In this document: piece by piece, positions 1 through 11,695 of the stretch | Numbering within the stretch: position 1 is the stretch's first letter | Layout of the letters: every line of letters begins with the position of its first letter | Source of the DNA: Ornithodoros turicata | Lineage: Eukaryota > Arthropoda > Arachnida > Ixodida > Argasidae | Direction of reading: 5' to 3' | Length of the DNA stretch: 64,000 bases | NCBI RefSeq assembly: GCF_037126465.1 | Contig: NC_088201.1 | Location: 190,924,031-190,988,030, forward strand | The notes under the pieces: generated by a model | What the model was told of the DNA's origin: nothing | Database searches by the model: none | What the model saw: the letters and a program-made list of their open reading frames with translations, nothing else | Position numbers and translations under genes: made by a program

Positions 1-204
1 ATCATTCATTAAAACCAGCGAAACACAACGAAGCAAAATGTAATTTTCAGGATAGTTTTCCAAACAGCATTTTTTCATCACTACAAAGTCACCATTTACA
101 TGTTATGGCAGGATAGAAACATGACTATGATAACGACACAGCATAAGTGCAAGCAAGGTGGACGATAAATTCGATATGCGTTTCACACAACGGTTGTGAT
201 TCAG

Positions 205-318
205 ACAATGGCGAGCCCTGCCACCACCACCACCGACGCCACCACCACCACCACCACCGCTGTCCAGGACAAGGACCAACCGCCTGAGTCTAACGAGAGC
301 CCCTCCGAGGGAAACCTA
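205..318 (+). CDS. Cassette exon A of secreted mucin-like tick gene (38 codons)
   Basis: An internal exon bounded by ttcag at its 5' end and gtaagt at its 3' end, 114 nt, phase 0 at both ends. In the frame that joins the downstream exons it encodes 38 residues: a start TMASPA, a run of Thr broken by Asp-Ala, then an acidic, Pro/Ser/Glu-rich tail. Such a Thr/Pro/Ser stretch is a typical O-glycosylated mucin-like spacer, and NES is an N-glycosylation sequon. A second frame is also open and reads poly-Pro, but only the Thr frame is phase-compatible with exon 15568-15722. No family was recognised. The initiator and signal peptide are outside the window. Confidence 0.6.
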
Positions 319-855
319 GTAAGTCAGCGACCTATTTAGCGTGCATGGTATCTCAGTGGCTTTTCAGGAAAAAACCAAACCAGGTTGAAAATATTTTCGC
401 ATCGAACTTAATGCCTCGTTTTATCTTTTTATTTTGACGCCTCTTGTTCGTTGACGCAGCACTAATCTGTCAGTCTGTCCCGTTAACAGCAACCACGGTT
501 CCATGAAAGTTGAGTAGAATACGCTTTTTATTTCATGGCACGTAGTCAAAAAACCTATATTTTAGTATTTCTTGGCATCCTGTCCCTCATCATCCCACCG
601 TCTCAGCCTCTGATGTCAGAGGTTAAGTACGTAATACAGAACGTACCAAAAATCATTCATTAAAACCAGCGAAACACAACGAAGCAAAAGGTAATTTTCA
701 GGATAGTTTTCCAAACAGCATTTTTTCATCACTACAAAGTCACCATTTACATGTTATGGCAGGATAGGAACATAACTATGATAACGACACAGCATAAGTG
801 CAAGCAAGGTGGATGATAAATTCGATATGCGTTTCACACAACGGTTGTGATTCAG

Positions 856-981
856 ACAATGGCGAGCCCTGCCACCACCACCACCGACGCCACCACCACC
901 ACCACGAGCACCACCACCACCGCTGTCCAGGACAAGGACCAACCGCCCGAGTCTAAGGAGAGCCCCTCCGAGGGAAACGTA
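856..981 (+). CDS. Cassette exon B of the same gene (42 codons)
   Basis: The second copy of the Thr-rich exon, with the same ttcag acceptor and gtaagt donor. It is 126 nt, phase 0 to 0, and encodes 42 residues. It differs from copy A mainly by a 12-nt expansion of the ACC run (one Ser added inside the Thr tract), Asn to Lys in the acidic tail, and Leu to Val at the last codon. Equal phases mean any one, two or all three cassettes could be spliced in without changing frame, so this could be a set of alternative or additive length modules for a glycosylated linker. Confidence 0.6.
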
Positions 982-1421
982 GTAAGTCAGCGATCGTTTT
1001 AGCGTGCCTCGGATCCCAGTAGCTTTTCAGCAAAAACAAAATCAGGTTGAAAATAACGAAAACAATGCCAGGTTGAAATTAATGCCTTGTTTTCTCTTTG
1101 TTATTTTGACGCGTCTGATTCGTTGAAGCAGCACTACTCTGTCAGTCTGTCTCGTTAACAACAACCACGATTCCATGAAAGTTGAGTAGAATGCGCTTTT
1201 TATTTCACGGGGCGAAGCGAAGCAACCTTTATTGTTAATATTTCTTGGCATCCTGTCCCTCATCATCGCATCGTCGTCACATTATGTTTGTGTTTCACAC
1301 ATATTTTGTCTATTCGTATCGCGTGTGTTAGAGATGGAAGGATTGTAACATTCGTCTCTGTCAGCGTCATTGTCGCATCGTTGCTTTATATAAGACATTA
1401 TGACGCTGCTCGGGACAATAC

Positions 1422-1592
1422 TGTAGAGGAGGTGGTGCTCCTCGACATGAGTCCTGAACGGCGATGATGGAATGTCCCAGCGGGCAGATGTGCGTTGCCT
1501 CACACTAGGACGGTGCCGGTAGAACTGGCTGCCAGGCGCAGTAGCTCGTGGCAGCAGAGGCAAGTCGTCGTCGTCCATGGGCCACCACATCA
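1422..1592 (-). mobile_element. Solo LTR of the TRIM/LTR family found complete at 42.7 kb
   Basis: Read on the minus strand it starts TGATGTGGTGGCCC and ends CACCTCCTCTACA, matching over its whole length the ~174-bp LTRs at 42668-42841 and 43673-43846. No internal domain or second LTR is nearby, so it is a solo LTR. It sits inside the second 650-bp exon unit. No convincing target-site duplication is visible. Confidence 0.8.
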
Positions 1593-1599
1593 CAATTCT

Positions 1600-2431
1600 C
1601 CTTGTAATGTAATGTGCATATACACGAATGCCAGACTGCATATCGCAACGAGTTTTATTTGACAAACATTTGCATAAAAAGTATTTCTGTCTGCATATTA
1701 CACATCAATTTCATTAACATTTTCAGGAAGAGTCCTCGTGAATAACACTGGACTATGTCAAGAAGTATATAACTGAGTTATTAATATATATCCCATAAGC
1801 GTAAAGGTGAGCGGCCGTCGTTTACCATTTCAATATCAATAGGTGTAAACACATTTAGATATAAGACAGGCGCTGACACATAGCAAGACCTTCACACATG
1901 TTTATAAAAAAGTATCTTACCCAATGTTCCTATTTCAGTAAACTGTAATATTTTATAACTGTTATCACGCTTTTTTATTAGTCGATAACTTTCACACGGA
2001 ATCGGCGGTTGCTCGCGAGAAATGTAATGCTTTAATGCAGACACCTTCACGCTATGCAGTGATCCTAACAGTACATAGCTGCTTTGGTATCTGTTACAAA
2101 TAGACGACTTTTCCATTTTATTGACTGTTATAGGGAAAAGTTTCACAACCGCCTTCGTCTCTTTCAACGTTGCTCTAGGTTCACACTAAGCCAACGAGTC
2201 TTCCACTGTCTGTGCACTGTATCAGCAGACAACAGGAAGTGCCATAAGCGAGCGTGCAGTGTAACGCTCCAAAGTTGCTTTTCGGTGTTTAGTGGGCGCT
2301 CCGTGTATCTCATACTCCCGAATTGAGTGCGCCAAACGAGGGGCGCCTACTTAAGGCACCCATTCGGTTCGGTTAATCATGACGCCTAACCTCTGATGTC
2401 AGAGGTTAAGTACGTAATACAGAACGTACTA
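1600..2431. other. Insertion remainder and end of repeat unit 2
   Basis: Between the solo LTR and about 2386 I see no recognisable gene. From about 2387 the tail of the 650-bp unit resumes with the direct match 'cctctgatgtcagaggtt' to 609-626, a short palindrome, up to the junction with the TIR element at 2432. Confidence 0.5.
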
Positions 2432-4143
2432 CCCCAAGCCGCACACAATATTGGGCCCATATTGGCTGGTCATTGGCGATACGGGTCCAATATGGAGCCG
2501 GTTTTACCAAGATTTTCCTCACATTGGAAAAATCCTGGGAATATGGGCCCAGTATTGTCCGTGTACACCACATATTGACTGAAAATACAGGAAATGGTAC
2601 GTACCCGTGTTCCACAAATGCCCAAGCAGCACGGCAAGATTGGACGTTGAAGCGTGTGAAATGCCCAATTCAGTACATCGTTACATCCAACAGCCTCCCG
2701 CAGATGATACACATTGTTCGAAACAGTCAACATACGTGGCAATCCCATCGTAAAGTTCACTAGAGCTCGACAACTCCACTTTCCACGTTCTGGAACACAG
2801 GGGTGGCACTCAATGTATTGCTGCGTAGACGAAAGCGTGCTGGGCGAACGCAATGCATCCTGGACAGGTCCTGGTCGCACGTCACAGCAAACGTCGAGGA
2901 ACACGTGACCTTAAAGATGGTGGCGCCCGTGACCGGCGGCAAAACCGTTTGTAAACAATGCGGTTGCTGTTTCTGCGCGACGTTTTGGATATCTTTCGGA
3001 TGACGGTAATTATTTTTATCTGATAATCTCGCAGTAAAACCCACAATTTTGCACATATGGCCTCGTACTGTTTACGACTTCCAAAGATGTGATGACGACC
3101 GTGCGTTAAGACTCACCAAGCCAATGCGATGTGCTTAAACTAAGGAGAAATGGGCAACTATGTTGCGGAAGAAGCATCGCATGGTATACGCTGGCAAAAT
3201 ATGTCCATTTCTTGGCTTTATGACGACGGTGATATTTCGGTAAGCGGCAAAACGAGATGTAAACAAAGTCACATGACCTCGAAATGACGTTTTCTATGAC
3301 GTGCGACCAGGACAAGATGGCAGTTTTGCCAAAGGCACCCGCTTAAGGATAGTTACAACAATGGCGGGTTTGTGTCACCCCTGTGTTCTGGAAGCAGCCG
3401 CCATCTTGCTTCGCGATGCCAATGCCAATCGGTCGAGCCGACTGAGAGCGAGCGTCGTGGTTTGAGCGAAATCACGCGTCCTACAACTAATGCGCATGCG
3501 CGACAGTCAGATCGGACGTTTTATACGGGCTAAAATGTCGCTGGTTCCGGTAATGATAACGAATTTTCGGCAGGTCAAGTAAAAAACTGTTTATTCTGTA
3601 AAGTTAGGTGCTTTCAAGTGGCTGCAAGCAGTGTGAGTTACTCTGGCGCATGTCCGCGGCCGTCACGGAAGTGTTTCGCTCCTTTGTACTCCCTGAGCGG
3701 ATTGGAAAATTTAGTTCATACACTATTGCGATCCCAATGAAGGCTTCTGAGGGATGTTTGGCATTGGCAGTTCCGTGGGACTGTTTGTGTCCGTCAGCAA
3801 GACGGGCGTAGGACCTGTTCTTCGTTTTTAAGGCGATGCCGTGTTTTTTTTTTTTTTTTGTAATTGTATGCAACGTGGATCAATGAAATCTGCAGAAATG
3901 AAAAAGCAACAAGATGAGAGGTAACATCAGTGGTGGATATTAAACCGGGTAATGCTTTATCATTACACGGACTCCCCGTTGGCGTTATCACAGAAATATT
4001 GGCGCAAAATGGGGTCGCCAATATGGGCAGCCCATATTGGTCCAATATGGAGCCTCGTTGCATTCCCCATATTGGACCAATATTGGTAATTTTGGCAGCC
4101 CATATGGATCTAATATTGGACCAATATTGGCGTGCTGCTTGGG
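2432..4143. mobile_element. 1.7 kb TIR element, CCCAAGCAGCAC family, copy 1
   Basis: The left end reads CCCCAAGCCGCACACAATAT and the right end is the inverse, ATTGGCGTGCTGCTTGGG. Subterminal palindromes of the type CCATATTGGACCAATATGG fill both ends. The equivalent point in unit 1 (about 646-653) is an unoccupied site: 'gaacgtac caaaaatcattc' there against 'gaacgtac[element]aaaaatcattc' here. It shares interior sequence with the element at 18613-20154. No transposase frame is visible, so it is probably non-autonomous. Confidence 0.8.
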
Positions 4144-4333
4144 AAAAATCATTCGTTAAAACCAGCGAAACACAACGATGCAAAAGGTGATTTTCTAGTT
4201 AGTTTTCCAAACAGCATTTTCTATCACTACAAAGTCGCCATTTACATGTTATGGCAGACTAGAAAACATAAGGATGCTATTAGCACAGCATAATTGCAGG
4301 TAAGCTGGTGGATAAATTCGATATGTGTTTCAG

Positions 4334-4495
4334 ACAACGGCGATCCCTTTCGCCGCCGCTAACGTCACCAACGCCACCACCACCGACACCACCGACACCA
4401 CCACCACAACCACCATCCCCACCACCACCACCACCGCTGCCCACGTAGAGGTCCAACCGTCCGAGTCTACGAAGAGCCCTTTGGCCGGAAAAGTA
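4334..4495 (+). CDS. Cassette exon C of the same gene (54 codons)
   Basis: The third, most diverged Thr-rich exon: tttcag acceptor, gtaagt donor, 162 nt, phase 0 to 0, 54 residues. It begins TTAIPFAAANVTNATTT, so it adds two overlapping N-glycosylation sequons (NVT, NAT). It then carries Thr-Asp repeats and a tail, VQPSESTKSP, similar to the other copies. Keeping an open frame and both splice sites despite clear divergence suggests selection rather than passive repeat decay. Which cassettes reach mRNA cannot be told from sequence. Confidence 0.6.
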
Positions 4496-4799
4496 GTAAG
4501 TCAGCGACCTATTTAGCGTGCGTCGAATCTCAGTGGCTTTTCAGCAAAAACAAAGTCAGGTTGAAAATAACTTCGTTATTTTTGTGTTGAAATTAATGCC
4601 TAGATTTTTCTTTGCAATTTTGACTTGTCTTGTTTGTTGACGCAGCAGCAATCTGTCAGGCTGTCACGTTAGCAACAACCACAATTCCATGAAAGTTTAG
4701 TAGAATGCCCTTTTTATTTCACGGGACGAAGCGAAGCAACCTATATTGTTAACGTTTCTTGGCATCCTGTCCCTCATCATCCCACCATCCCGAAATTCT

Positions 4800-5985
4800 A
4801 CCAATACTGATCTCATACGTCATCTCATCAGGATATACATTGATCAAACTGGCATCAAGTGGATGCATATCGGTGGTATTGGACGTGCATGATGTTCTGA
4901 TGGCTGACGAACTGCTGGTTGCTGCTACTGATTTCGAGGTTATTGATATTACTATCAGCCGTAACCCTGCACAATTGAATAGACGTGAGCTCCATTGTGA
5001 TCCATTTCGAGGTGTTTCATCCGTACGCGTGCGGATTTCATTTGAAAAACAAGCTACAATCATATGTGTCACATCACTTCAAATGCGAATGTACTTTGAA
5101 CACAGAGTCCTACTTTATATGTTGTAATAATTCATTGACTTTCGTATTTTATGATGCCCGGCGAACCCGCCAAAGAGTATAATTAGCGGAATCCCATTAT
5201 CGGTGTGGGTGGAGGGTGATATAGCAGGAACGTGCGGTCAGCCTGCTCTGGAGCGCTCAGCTACCTCTTTCTAGAGGTACTGTTGAAGGTGGCATAAAAC
5301 AGCAGCGTACGAAGTAGCAGATCGACGCGTGTACATGAGAAAGAAAGTATTCTACTTCGAAAACAACGAACGAGCCTCACCATCTGTAATTGACATATGT
5401 CCCTCCGCCCCCGCGTTGTGCGCTTCGGGTAGGTAAAGAAGCCGAACAAGGCGCCGAATTCGTTATCCGCTGGGAGGCGAAACTTCGAAGTATAGCGGTG
5501 GATCCCAATCATCAAACAACACCATTTTTATTTTAATCAGTGTGTTTGGGGAGTTTCATCGCAAGGGGTGATTATCTACCCTATTACTGGCAGTAATGTG
5601 GTGAAATGGAATAGTGAGTCACCTCGCACTGAGGACAGGAGCCCTATATGGTGTCCAAAAAGTTTAGAAGTGCTTTTAGGGCAGATCATTGATAGGCTGT
5701 ATCTGGCCGCGGACGAAGCAATAGTCGATTTAAACTGCAGCGCCGCCGTTAGCGGTTGGAGCAAGGTATTGTGGGATTGCTCGAGGTGGCAGCGCGTCCG
5801 GTCGCTCAGTCGATAGTATCGGTGGCAGACGCTTGTTTGAGAGGTGGTCCACTACAGCGGCACTCGAAGAAGAAAGACAGCGGGCGACCATGCCACGTGC
5901 CGAAATGCACAAACATCGCGTTGCGTAACAACATTTTAAACTTCGCATCCTTGGACGTGCACTGGCACAAGCAGTAGTTGGCGTG
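4800..5985. other. Intronic sequence, no gene recognised
   Basis: Downstream of the third exon unit. Several short frames exist on both strands, but none has recognisable motifs or paired splice sites in the phase of the host gene. Confidence 0.4.
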
Positions 5986-5989
5986 TCTG

Positions 5990-6230
5990 GCGATGTGACG
6001 TAGAGACTGGAAGGTACCAGGGCTACAATCCCGGTGCCTGCTGTACTGTCTGGTTTTTTCATGGGTTTTCCTCTGACACTTTCAGACATATGTCGGCACA
6101 GTTCGCTTAGAAGTCGGCCCACCGGCGCATGTCTCCTGAGCGATAGTCGTGACCTTGCCCATCTTCGTGAGGTCGACAACAGCTAGGCCTTTCCGCAGCA
6201 GCACCACCACCACGAGAACGAGACGACGCT
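5990..6230 (+). mobile_element. Degenerate tRNA-derived SINE
   Basis: A B-box-like stretch (gggctacaatcccgg) is followed by the tail shared with SINE copies at 13933 and 18791: 'tgggttttcctctgacac', 'tttcagacatatgtcggcac', 'agaagtcggcccac', and then 'gaggtcgacaacagc' with a short CAC run. Diverged and partly truncated at the head. Confidence 0.7.
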
Positions 6231-6239
6231 GCTTCATCC

Positions 6240-8055
6240 CACAAGATACCCACGGTGCCTTGCGCGGCTCACTTGAGGGCGCGCGCAACCTCGTAAAATC
6301 GACTGTTTAGTGAGAGGGCGAGAGACCAGCTGATGTAGAGACACTAAAAGTAGGGTACTGAAAGGTTGGTAATTACGATCAATGAAGAAGGGTGTGCTCT
6401 AGATCTTCCAGATCACCGCAGTGACAGCATCGGGGAGGGTCAACTTACCGCAAGTGGTAACGCCACTGAGCTGTAGAAGCCACATTGAGTCGCATCCGAT
6501 GTATTATTCAGCGGCTTGATCGATGACTGGTGTTTCGTGGCGTGAGTGAGCGTTGATAAACTCTTGCAACCATAGATGTAGAGGTCAATTCAAGGGGAAG
6601 TCAGCGTCCAGGTTGCACAAGGACAATGAAGTACACGCAGTGAAGCTTTCAACTGTTTACTCACACAAGCTTTCGTGCATAACATGCACTTTATCAGGTA
6701 AAGACACAAACAACGTTCAGCACAAACGGGCTATTATAGCCTCACACATGTCAGTACTATAGGGAGTGTGCGACAAACTGGTGGTGCCGCAATGCGGCCT
6801 CCGGAGAAAGTACCTTGCGTGATAGCCGCCGGGTAGCCAGCTTTGTTTACAGTCGTTTACACACAGGGACCAGTTGTTTCATTTCTCGTGATTTCTATGC
6901 TTCCAATACCCCCGAGGGTACTATGCTCGCAGCGAATACCGTTTGTGATACCGCGCGTTCGGCCGTTGCATGAGCTGTGCACAACATATTATATTTCTTT
7001 TGTTCTAGTTTCAATGAAACTGAATGAGGACCTGCAAAATGATCAATGATTTACAGTTGTCACTTTGTACAGTTATCACAGGTGTCACTGCATTTGACGG
7101 TGAAACGCCGCTGGATACTGTATCACCGTCAAATGCACCCACCAAACGGCAATCTACTTCGAGATAACGATTCAGGTGTTTCATCACCAGTGCCCAGAGC
7201 CGATACTGCTCCTGGTAGTCTGGTTGACGAGTCTCACAGTGAGAACGGAAGTTCTACGTTGTCCAAAAGGTTTAGTTTTAGTATTTACGCACCGACCATT
7301 TCACAGCTGTCGTGCCGCGACCCAACGGCGGTAGCCGAGGTAAAAACTGATATAACTTCTTCTTTGACGGTCTCTTTGGCGTTATTGTATCTGAAGATAC
7401 TGAAAACCTGCAGTACAAGTTTAGGCAATAAGTTGTGACCTCACGTGGTTATTTGTACGGGTAAAACGGACGCACGATGTAGATTTCACTGACGAAGTTA
7501 TGTGTATGCAAAGAAGACGAAAGGAATACAAGACTCGGCCTTAGGAGAAGAATCGCAAGAGCAGGCACTTGCTAGGCGGTAGCCCAAAAGAATGATTTAT
7601 TCTCGAGCGCGTTTCCCGCGCTTCAGACCAACATCTTCTTCCTCACAATATTACAAATGGCTGGAGGAAATACACGTATATAGCCTTAGCCAGCAAGCCA
7701 TGATTTTGTGAGGCGTCAAATAACCATCCTCTCGACGTACCACTTACTGGCGTTTTCACCAGACACACGCTAGTGGCTGTTCTTCCGCACTGATAGATAC
7801 ATTATAAATACTGTAGCTGCTTCTGTGCACTTTGTCTCCATTCGCTTCGTTCGCGCCCCCGAAAGGTTCCACATTATTTGCACTTCGAAAATTAGCCCTT
7901 CTGATTAAGGCGGTCGCCACGCAAGCTACGGTTCCACTTCAGAATGCATAGAACTGGGGGCGTGGTATCACGTCGGATACCTCTAAGACCGCCACAGGCG
8001 CCGCTGCCGTGACCGACCAGCGCGCCCCCGCCCCCTTTAGGTGTCTCACGGTCCC
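6240..8055. other. Intronic sequence with one unassigned open frame
   Basis: No recognisable gene. A 130-codon open frame at 7046-7438 (+) contains a Ser/Pro-rich segment (NDSGVSSPVPRADTAPGS) and overlaps a shorter frame starting at 7040. Neither shows a domain I know, and they may be transposon debris. 7600-7860 is anonymous. Confidence 0.3.
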
Positions 8056-8059
8056 TATA

Positions 8060-11000
8060 CGTAGTTGGCAGTTTCTCCCCTTTGCCACCAGGCCTGCGCC
8101 ACCATCGCATCGGCGCCGACTTTTTTCGCGATTTTTTCCCGTCCGCGGCGGGAGGGGCGTGAGCGGAGGGTTGCTCGCGCGCTTACCGGTGGGCAGAGGC
8201 AGCGCGTGCGCTTATCGTTGCGCATTTTTTAGCCTGGGCCGACTTCGTCCGCGATTTTTTCGCCTGGGCGGACTTCACTCGCAATCTTTTTTCGCAATCT
8301 TTTTTTGTCGTGATTCTGCCTGAAGGACAAAAACCAAGCGAAAAAAACTCGAAAAAACGAAAAAAAAGCAGAAGAGACACAATACGATACACGTAACAAA
8401 TATTATACTTACTTATTACAGACTGTATGACGCAATAGCATTGAGTGCATATCACACAGAAATGCCCAAATGTGATATGCTCACAAAGTGAGCATGTGTG
8501 AGGGGCATGTGTGAGCATGTGTGATATGCTCACAAAGTGAGCATATCACACAGAAGGAATCAAACGCAATATTTTTATTAATGGTAATCATGCACACACA
8601 AGTTTTCAATGAATCAGAATTAAAATAAAGTAGCACATTTCATCAAAGAAGATATTCTTAATCAATACAATTACAATCAAACTTACAATGTTTATTATAA
8701 AAAGACCGGCCTCGGTGGCTCAGTCGGTAGCGTGTTCGCCTTCTGATCCCGAGATCGCGGGTTCGAACCCGGCCGAGGACGCCAGCAACTTGGTGGCAGG
8801 GTACAAGTTGCTTAGACACGCCGTCTTCCGCGAGGGACGTTAAATACGGGGTGCCGTGTGATGAGCTTTCATCGCACGTTAAAGAACCCTCAGGTGGGCA
8901 AAAGCAATCCACAGACCGACCGCTGTGGCGTCGCTCATGATCTCAGTTGTCTCGCGACGTAAACACCCAATTATTATTATTATTATAAAAAGTCTAACAC
9001 CCTTTATACGTGAGCATCATCATTGCTATAGTGGAGTTATAATTTCAATTACAAGTTCTTATAGATGTAAGTAATTTCAAGTATAGTAGGGAAAGCTAAG
9101 TTTATTATTCCAACATGACACGAATTTAATTAATCAGATTCTTATGAAGTGATCGGTGCCCGGCCCGTTGGTGGAGGGCTGTGCGTCCGTTTACCGTTCG
9201 TTTACCGTTTCAATAATTGTTAAAACATCAGACCTTGTACAACAATATTGAACTTCTGCTCATTCGACGTCATGACAAGAACTAGTAGAAGAAAATAATT
9301 GCGTAGCCGTGGAAGCGGAACATATCACGTGATAAGATTTTTTATGTATTTTCCATGTCAATACTTAGATGTAATAGTAACAAATTCATAATTAATCGTG
9401 CGATATAGACCGCTTGTATATGATAATTTGATCTCACTGCTTTCTTGATGAATGCAATACCCTTTTAATGATTATGATTACATCTGGTGCTGAGTACTTC
9501 AATCCTTCGTTGACCGACCTCAAAAACTCCACCATCAGTCCTAGTGGTCCTTCCGATGTTGATGTGCAGATATTTTTATAACTATTGTAGATTCGGCATA
9601 CAAATGCTTGCACCTTCAATTCTGAAATTTGTATCATATCTCCGAATACAACCATATCTAGGACGTAGTGAAATGCAGTGACAATGGAATAATTTTGCAG
9701 CTCTTCTTTTTTTTATCACTTCTTCTCGTGACCTATGGTAAGGAGTACAAAATATGTCCATCTCTTTAATGTTTAGCAATTGTCTGTTCTGTTTTCTAGT
9801 GTTCCTCGACACTTAGATAAAAGCATATCCATGTTCATGGGAATTCTGTATGGATGACGTATTAATTGTGTCTGTTTATTTCCTCTGTATGAAACTTTTA
9901 AATATTTCAGTTTAGCATAGAAAATGACTGCCTGAAATAATTATTGTCATGAATTTGTTTCAGTTGTTCACTTGATTGACATTAACAAAAATAATCTCTC
10001 AGATGGGAACACCTCATATTTCTGAGTTGCATTTCAGATATGATATTTCTGTGGAATTCATCTATGTAGAACTTTCTGTTGCAAGATATTAAAAAGATAT
10101 GAAGTATACTAATTAAATTCGCAATGTCTCGTCTTGATTGATTATTGTTTTGCTGATGATTATACGCTTTGGTCGTATAGATAGAGAAATAAGGTCTCAT
10201 GGCTTTGAGGAAAAGGGTGAAAAACCAAGAGCCTCTCTCATTGTACCATGTCTATTTTCTTTGTGTTGGATGCCTCCATCAATGTAAGGTTTGTAGCATT
10301 CGTTAAAATGAAAATTGTATAGTGTTTGGTTCACTACACATCGTATATTTTTTATTATGTGTATTGTCTTGTGTTTATTCTGGTTCATGTTTCTTATTGG
10401 GTTTTTCTCCCCCACGCTTAGTCACAACATGTTTCCTGCCAGTATTGGCTTTAATGAAAATATTTCAACTTGTACTTTTATGTATGATTGCCCATTGCAT
10501 GTCCCTACCGGCATGTAAACCGCCTACCACACGGCTGTTGTAGCTGAAAAAATTACGAATAAAGTCGGCCCAGACGGTAAAATTGTGAATGAAGGCGGTC
10601 CAGGTGTGACGGTACCATCGCTTGGCGACGTTGGCGCCGCGCGTGTTCCTACTTGCATGTAAACTGCCCGCGCGCCAGCGAAAAAACATTGAGATCGAAG
10701 TCGGCCCAGACTCAAAAATCGCGAATGAGGTGCGATGGCGGCATCGCTTGGCGGGGTTGGCATCGCGCATGTCCCTTCTTGCAGGTAAACTGCCTACGCA
10801 GCGCCGGAAAGAAAATTGAGAAGGAATTCGGCCCAGTAGGATAAATCGCAAAAGAAGTCGGCCGAGGTTGAAAATGCACGACGGTAAACGAACGTATAGC
10901 CCTCTGCCAACGTGCCGGCCAGCGGTCACTTCATAAGAATTTGATTAATTAAATTTGTGTCATGTTGAATTATTCAACTTAGCTTCCCCTATTGTAGTTG

Positions 11001-11691
11001 AAATTACTTCTATCAGAACTCGTAATTGAAATTAAACCTCCTCTATTGCAGTTACGGTGCTCAGGTATAAGAATGTTACTTTTCATAATAAAACTTGTAA
11101 TTTTGATGGTAATGACATTGATTAAAAATATCTTCTTTGATTAAATGTGCTACTCTATTTTAATTCTGATTCATTGAAAACTTGTGTGTGTATGGTTAGC
11201 ATTAATATACAGTATTGCTTGATTCTTTGTGTGTGATACCTCTTCAGTGCTATTGCATGATACCTGAAATAAGTAAGTATAATTTTTGTTATGTGTATCG
11301 TATTGTGTTTCTTCTGCTTCAGGTTTTTTGGCTGGGTTTTTCTTTTTCACGCAGAGTCAGAACATAATTCCCAGCATTATTAGCTTTAATAAATACCTTT
11401 TAATGGGTATGGTTATCCTCGTCATGTCTATATTTGCATGTAAACCACTCCCGCAAACCTGTTGGAACAGAAAAAATTTGGGAGTGAAGTCGACCCAGGC
11501 AGAAAAATCGCGAACGAAGTCGGCCCAGGCTGAAAAATGCAAAACGATAAGCCCTCTGCCACCGGTTAGCGCACTGACAACCCACCACCCACGCCCGCCC
11601 GCCGTGCGCTGGAAAAAATCGCGAAAAAAATCTGCGCAGACGCGACGGTGGCGCAGCCCTGGTGGCGAAGGGAGGCAACTTGCCACATACG
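8060..11691. mobile_element. 3.6 kb DNA transposon with ~0.85-1.1 kb inverted arms
   Basis: The left arm (8060 to about 9190) is the inverted counterpart of the right arm (about 10890-11691). Both contain blocks such as 'cctgggccgacttcg' and 'cgcgattttt', and a long AT-rich part around 'caagttttcaatgaatcaga'. Outer ends are CGTAGTTGGCAG and the inverse of CGTATGTGGCAAG, each next to a possible TATA duplication (8056-8059, 11692-11695). A block of the right arm is repeated directly at about 10310-10560. The middle (9200-10880) has no transposase I recognise. Non-autonomous foldback-type element. Confidence 0.75.
8705..8982 (+). mobile_element. Ruka/Meta-SINE-type tRNA-derived SINE
   Basis: A tRNA-like head with A box (tggctcagtcgg) and B box (ggttcgaaccc) is followed by the conserved core ending 'cgttaaagaaccctcaggtg', 'gcgacgtaaacaccc' and an ATT-repeat tail. 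It is flanked by a 10-bp duplication TTATAAAAAG (8695-8704, 8983-8992). The opposite arm of the host transposon (about 11080-11105) keeps the empty site, which confirms the insertion. Confidence 0.92.
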
Positions 11692-11695
11692 TATA

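Larger units (their letters stand above)
1..4793 (+). repeat. Triplicated ~650-bp unit carrying a Thr-rich cassette exon
   Basis: The sequence from base 1 restarts at 652 and again at 4148, each time with the same order: an AT-rich lead, a 3' splice site, an ACC-rich exon, a gtaagt donor, and a tail ending near 'catcctgtccctcatcatc'. Unit 1 is uninterrupted (1-651). Unit 2 (652 to about 2431) is broken after about 1268 by an insertion that includes a solo LTR. Units 2 and 3 are separated by a 1.7 kb TIR transposon (2432-4143). Unit 3 runs to about 4793 and is the most diverged. Unit 1 starts exactly at the window edge, so more copies may lie to the left. Confidence 0.9.

Noticed and set aside
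5730..6179. 149-codon minus-strand frame as a gene
   Set aside because: It overlaps a SINE for much of its length and has no recognisable domain.
10465..10929. 154-codon minus-strand frame
   Set aside because: Lies in the repeated 'gtcggcccagg' arm of a foldback transposon, with competing open frames on both strands.
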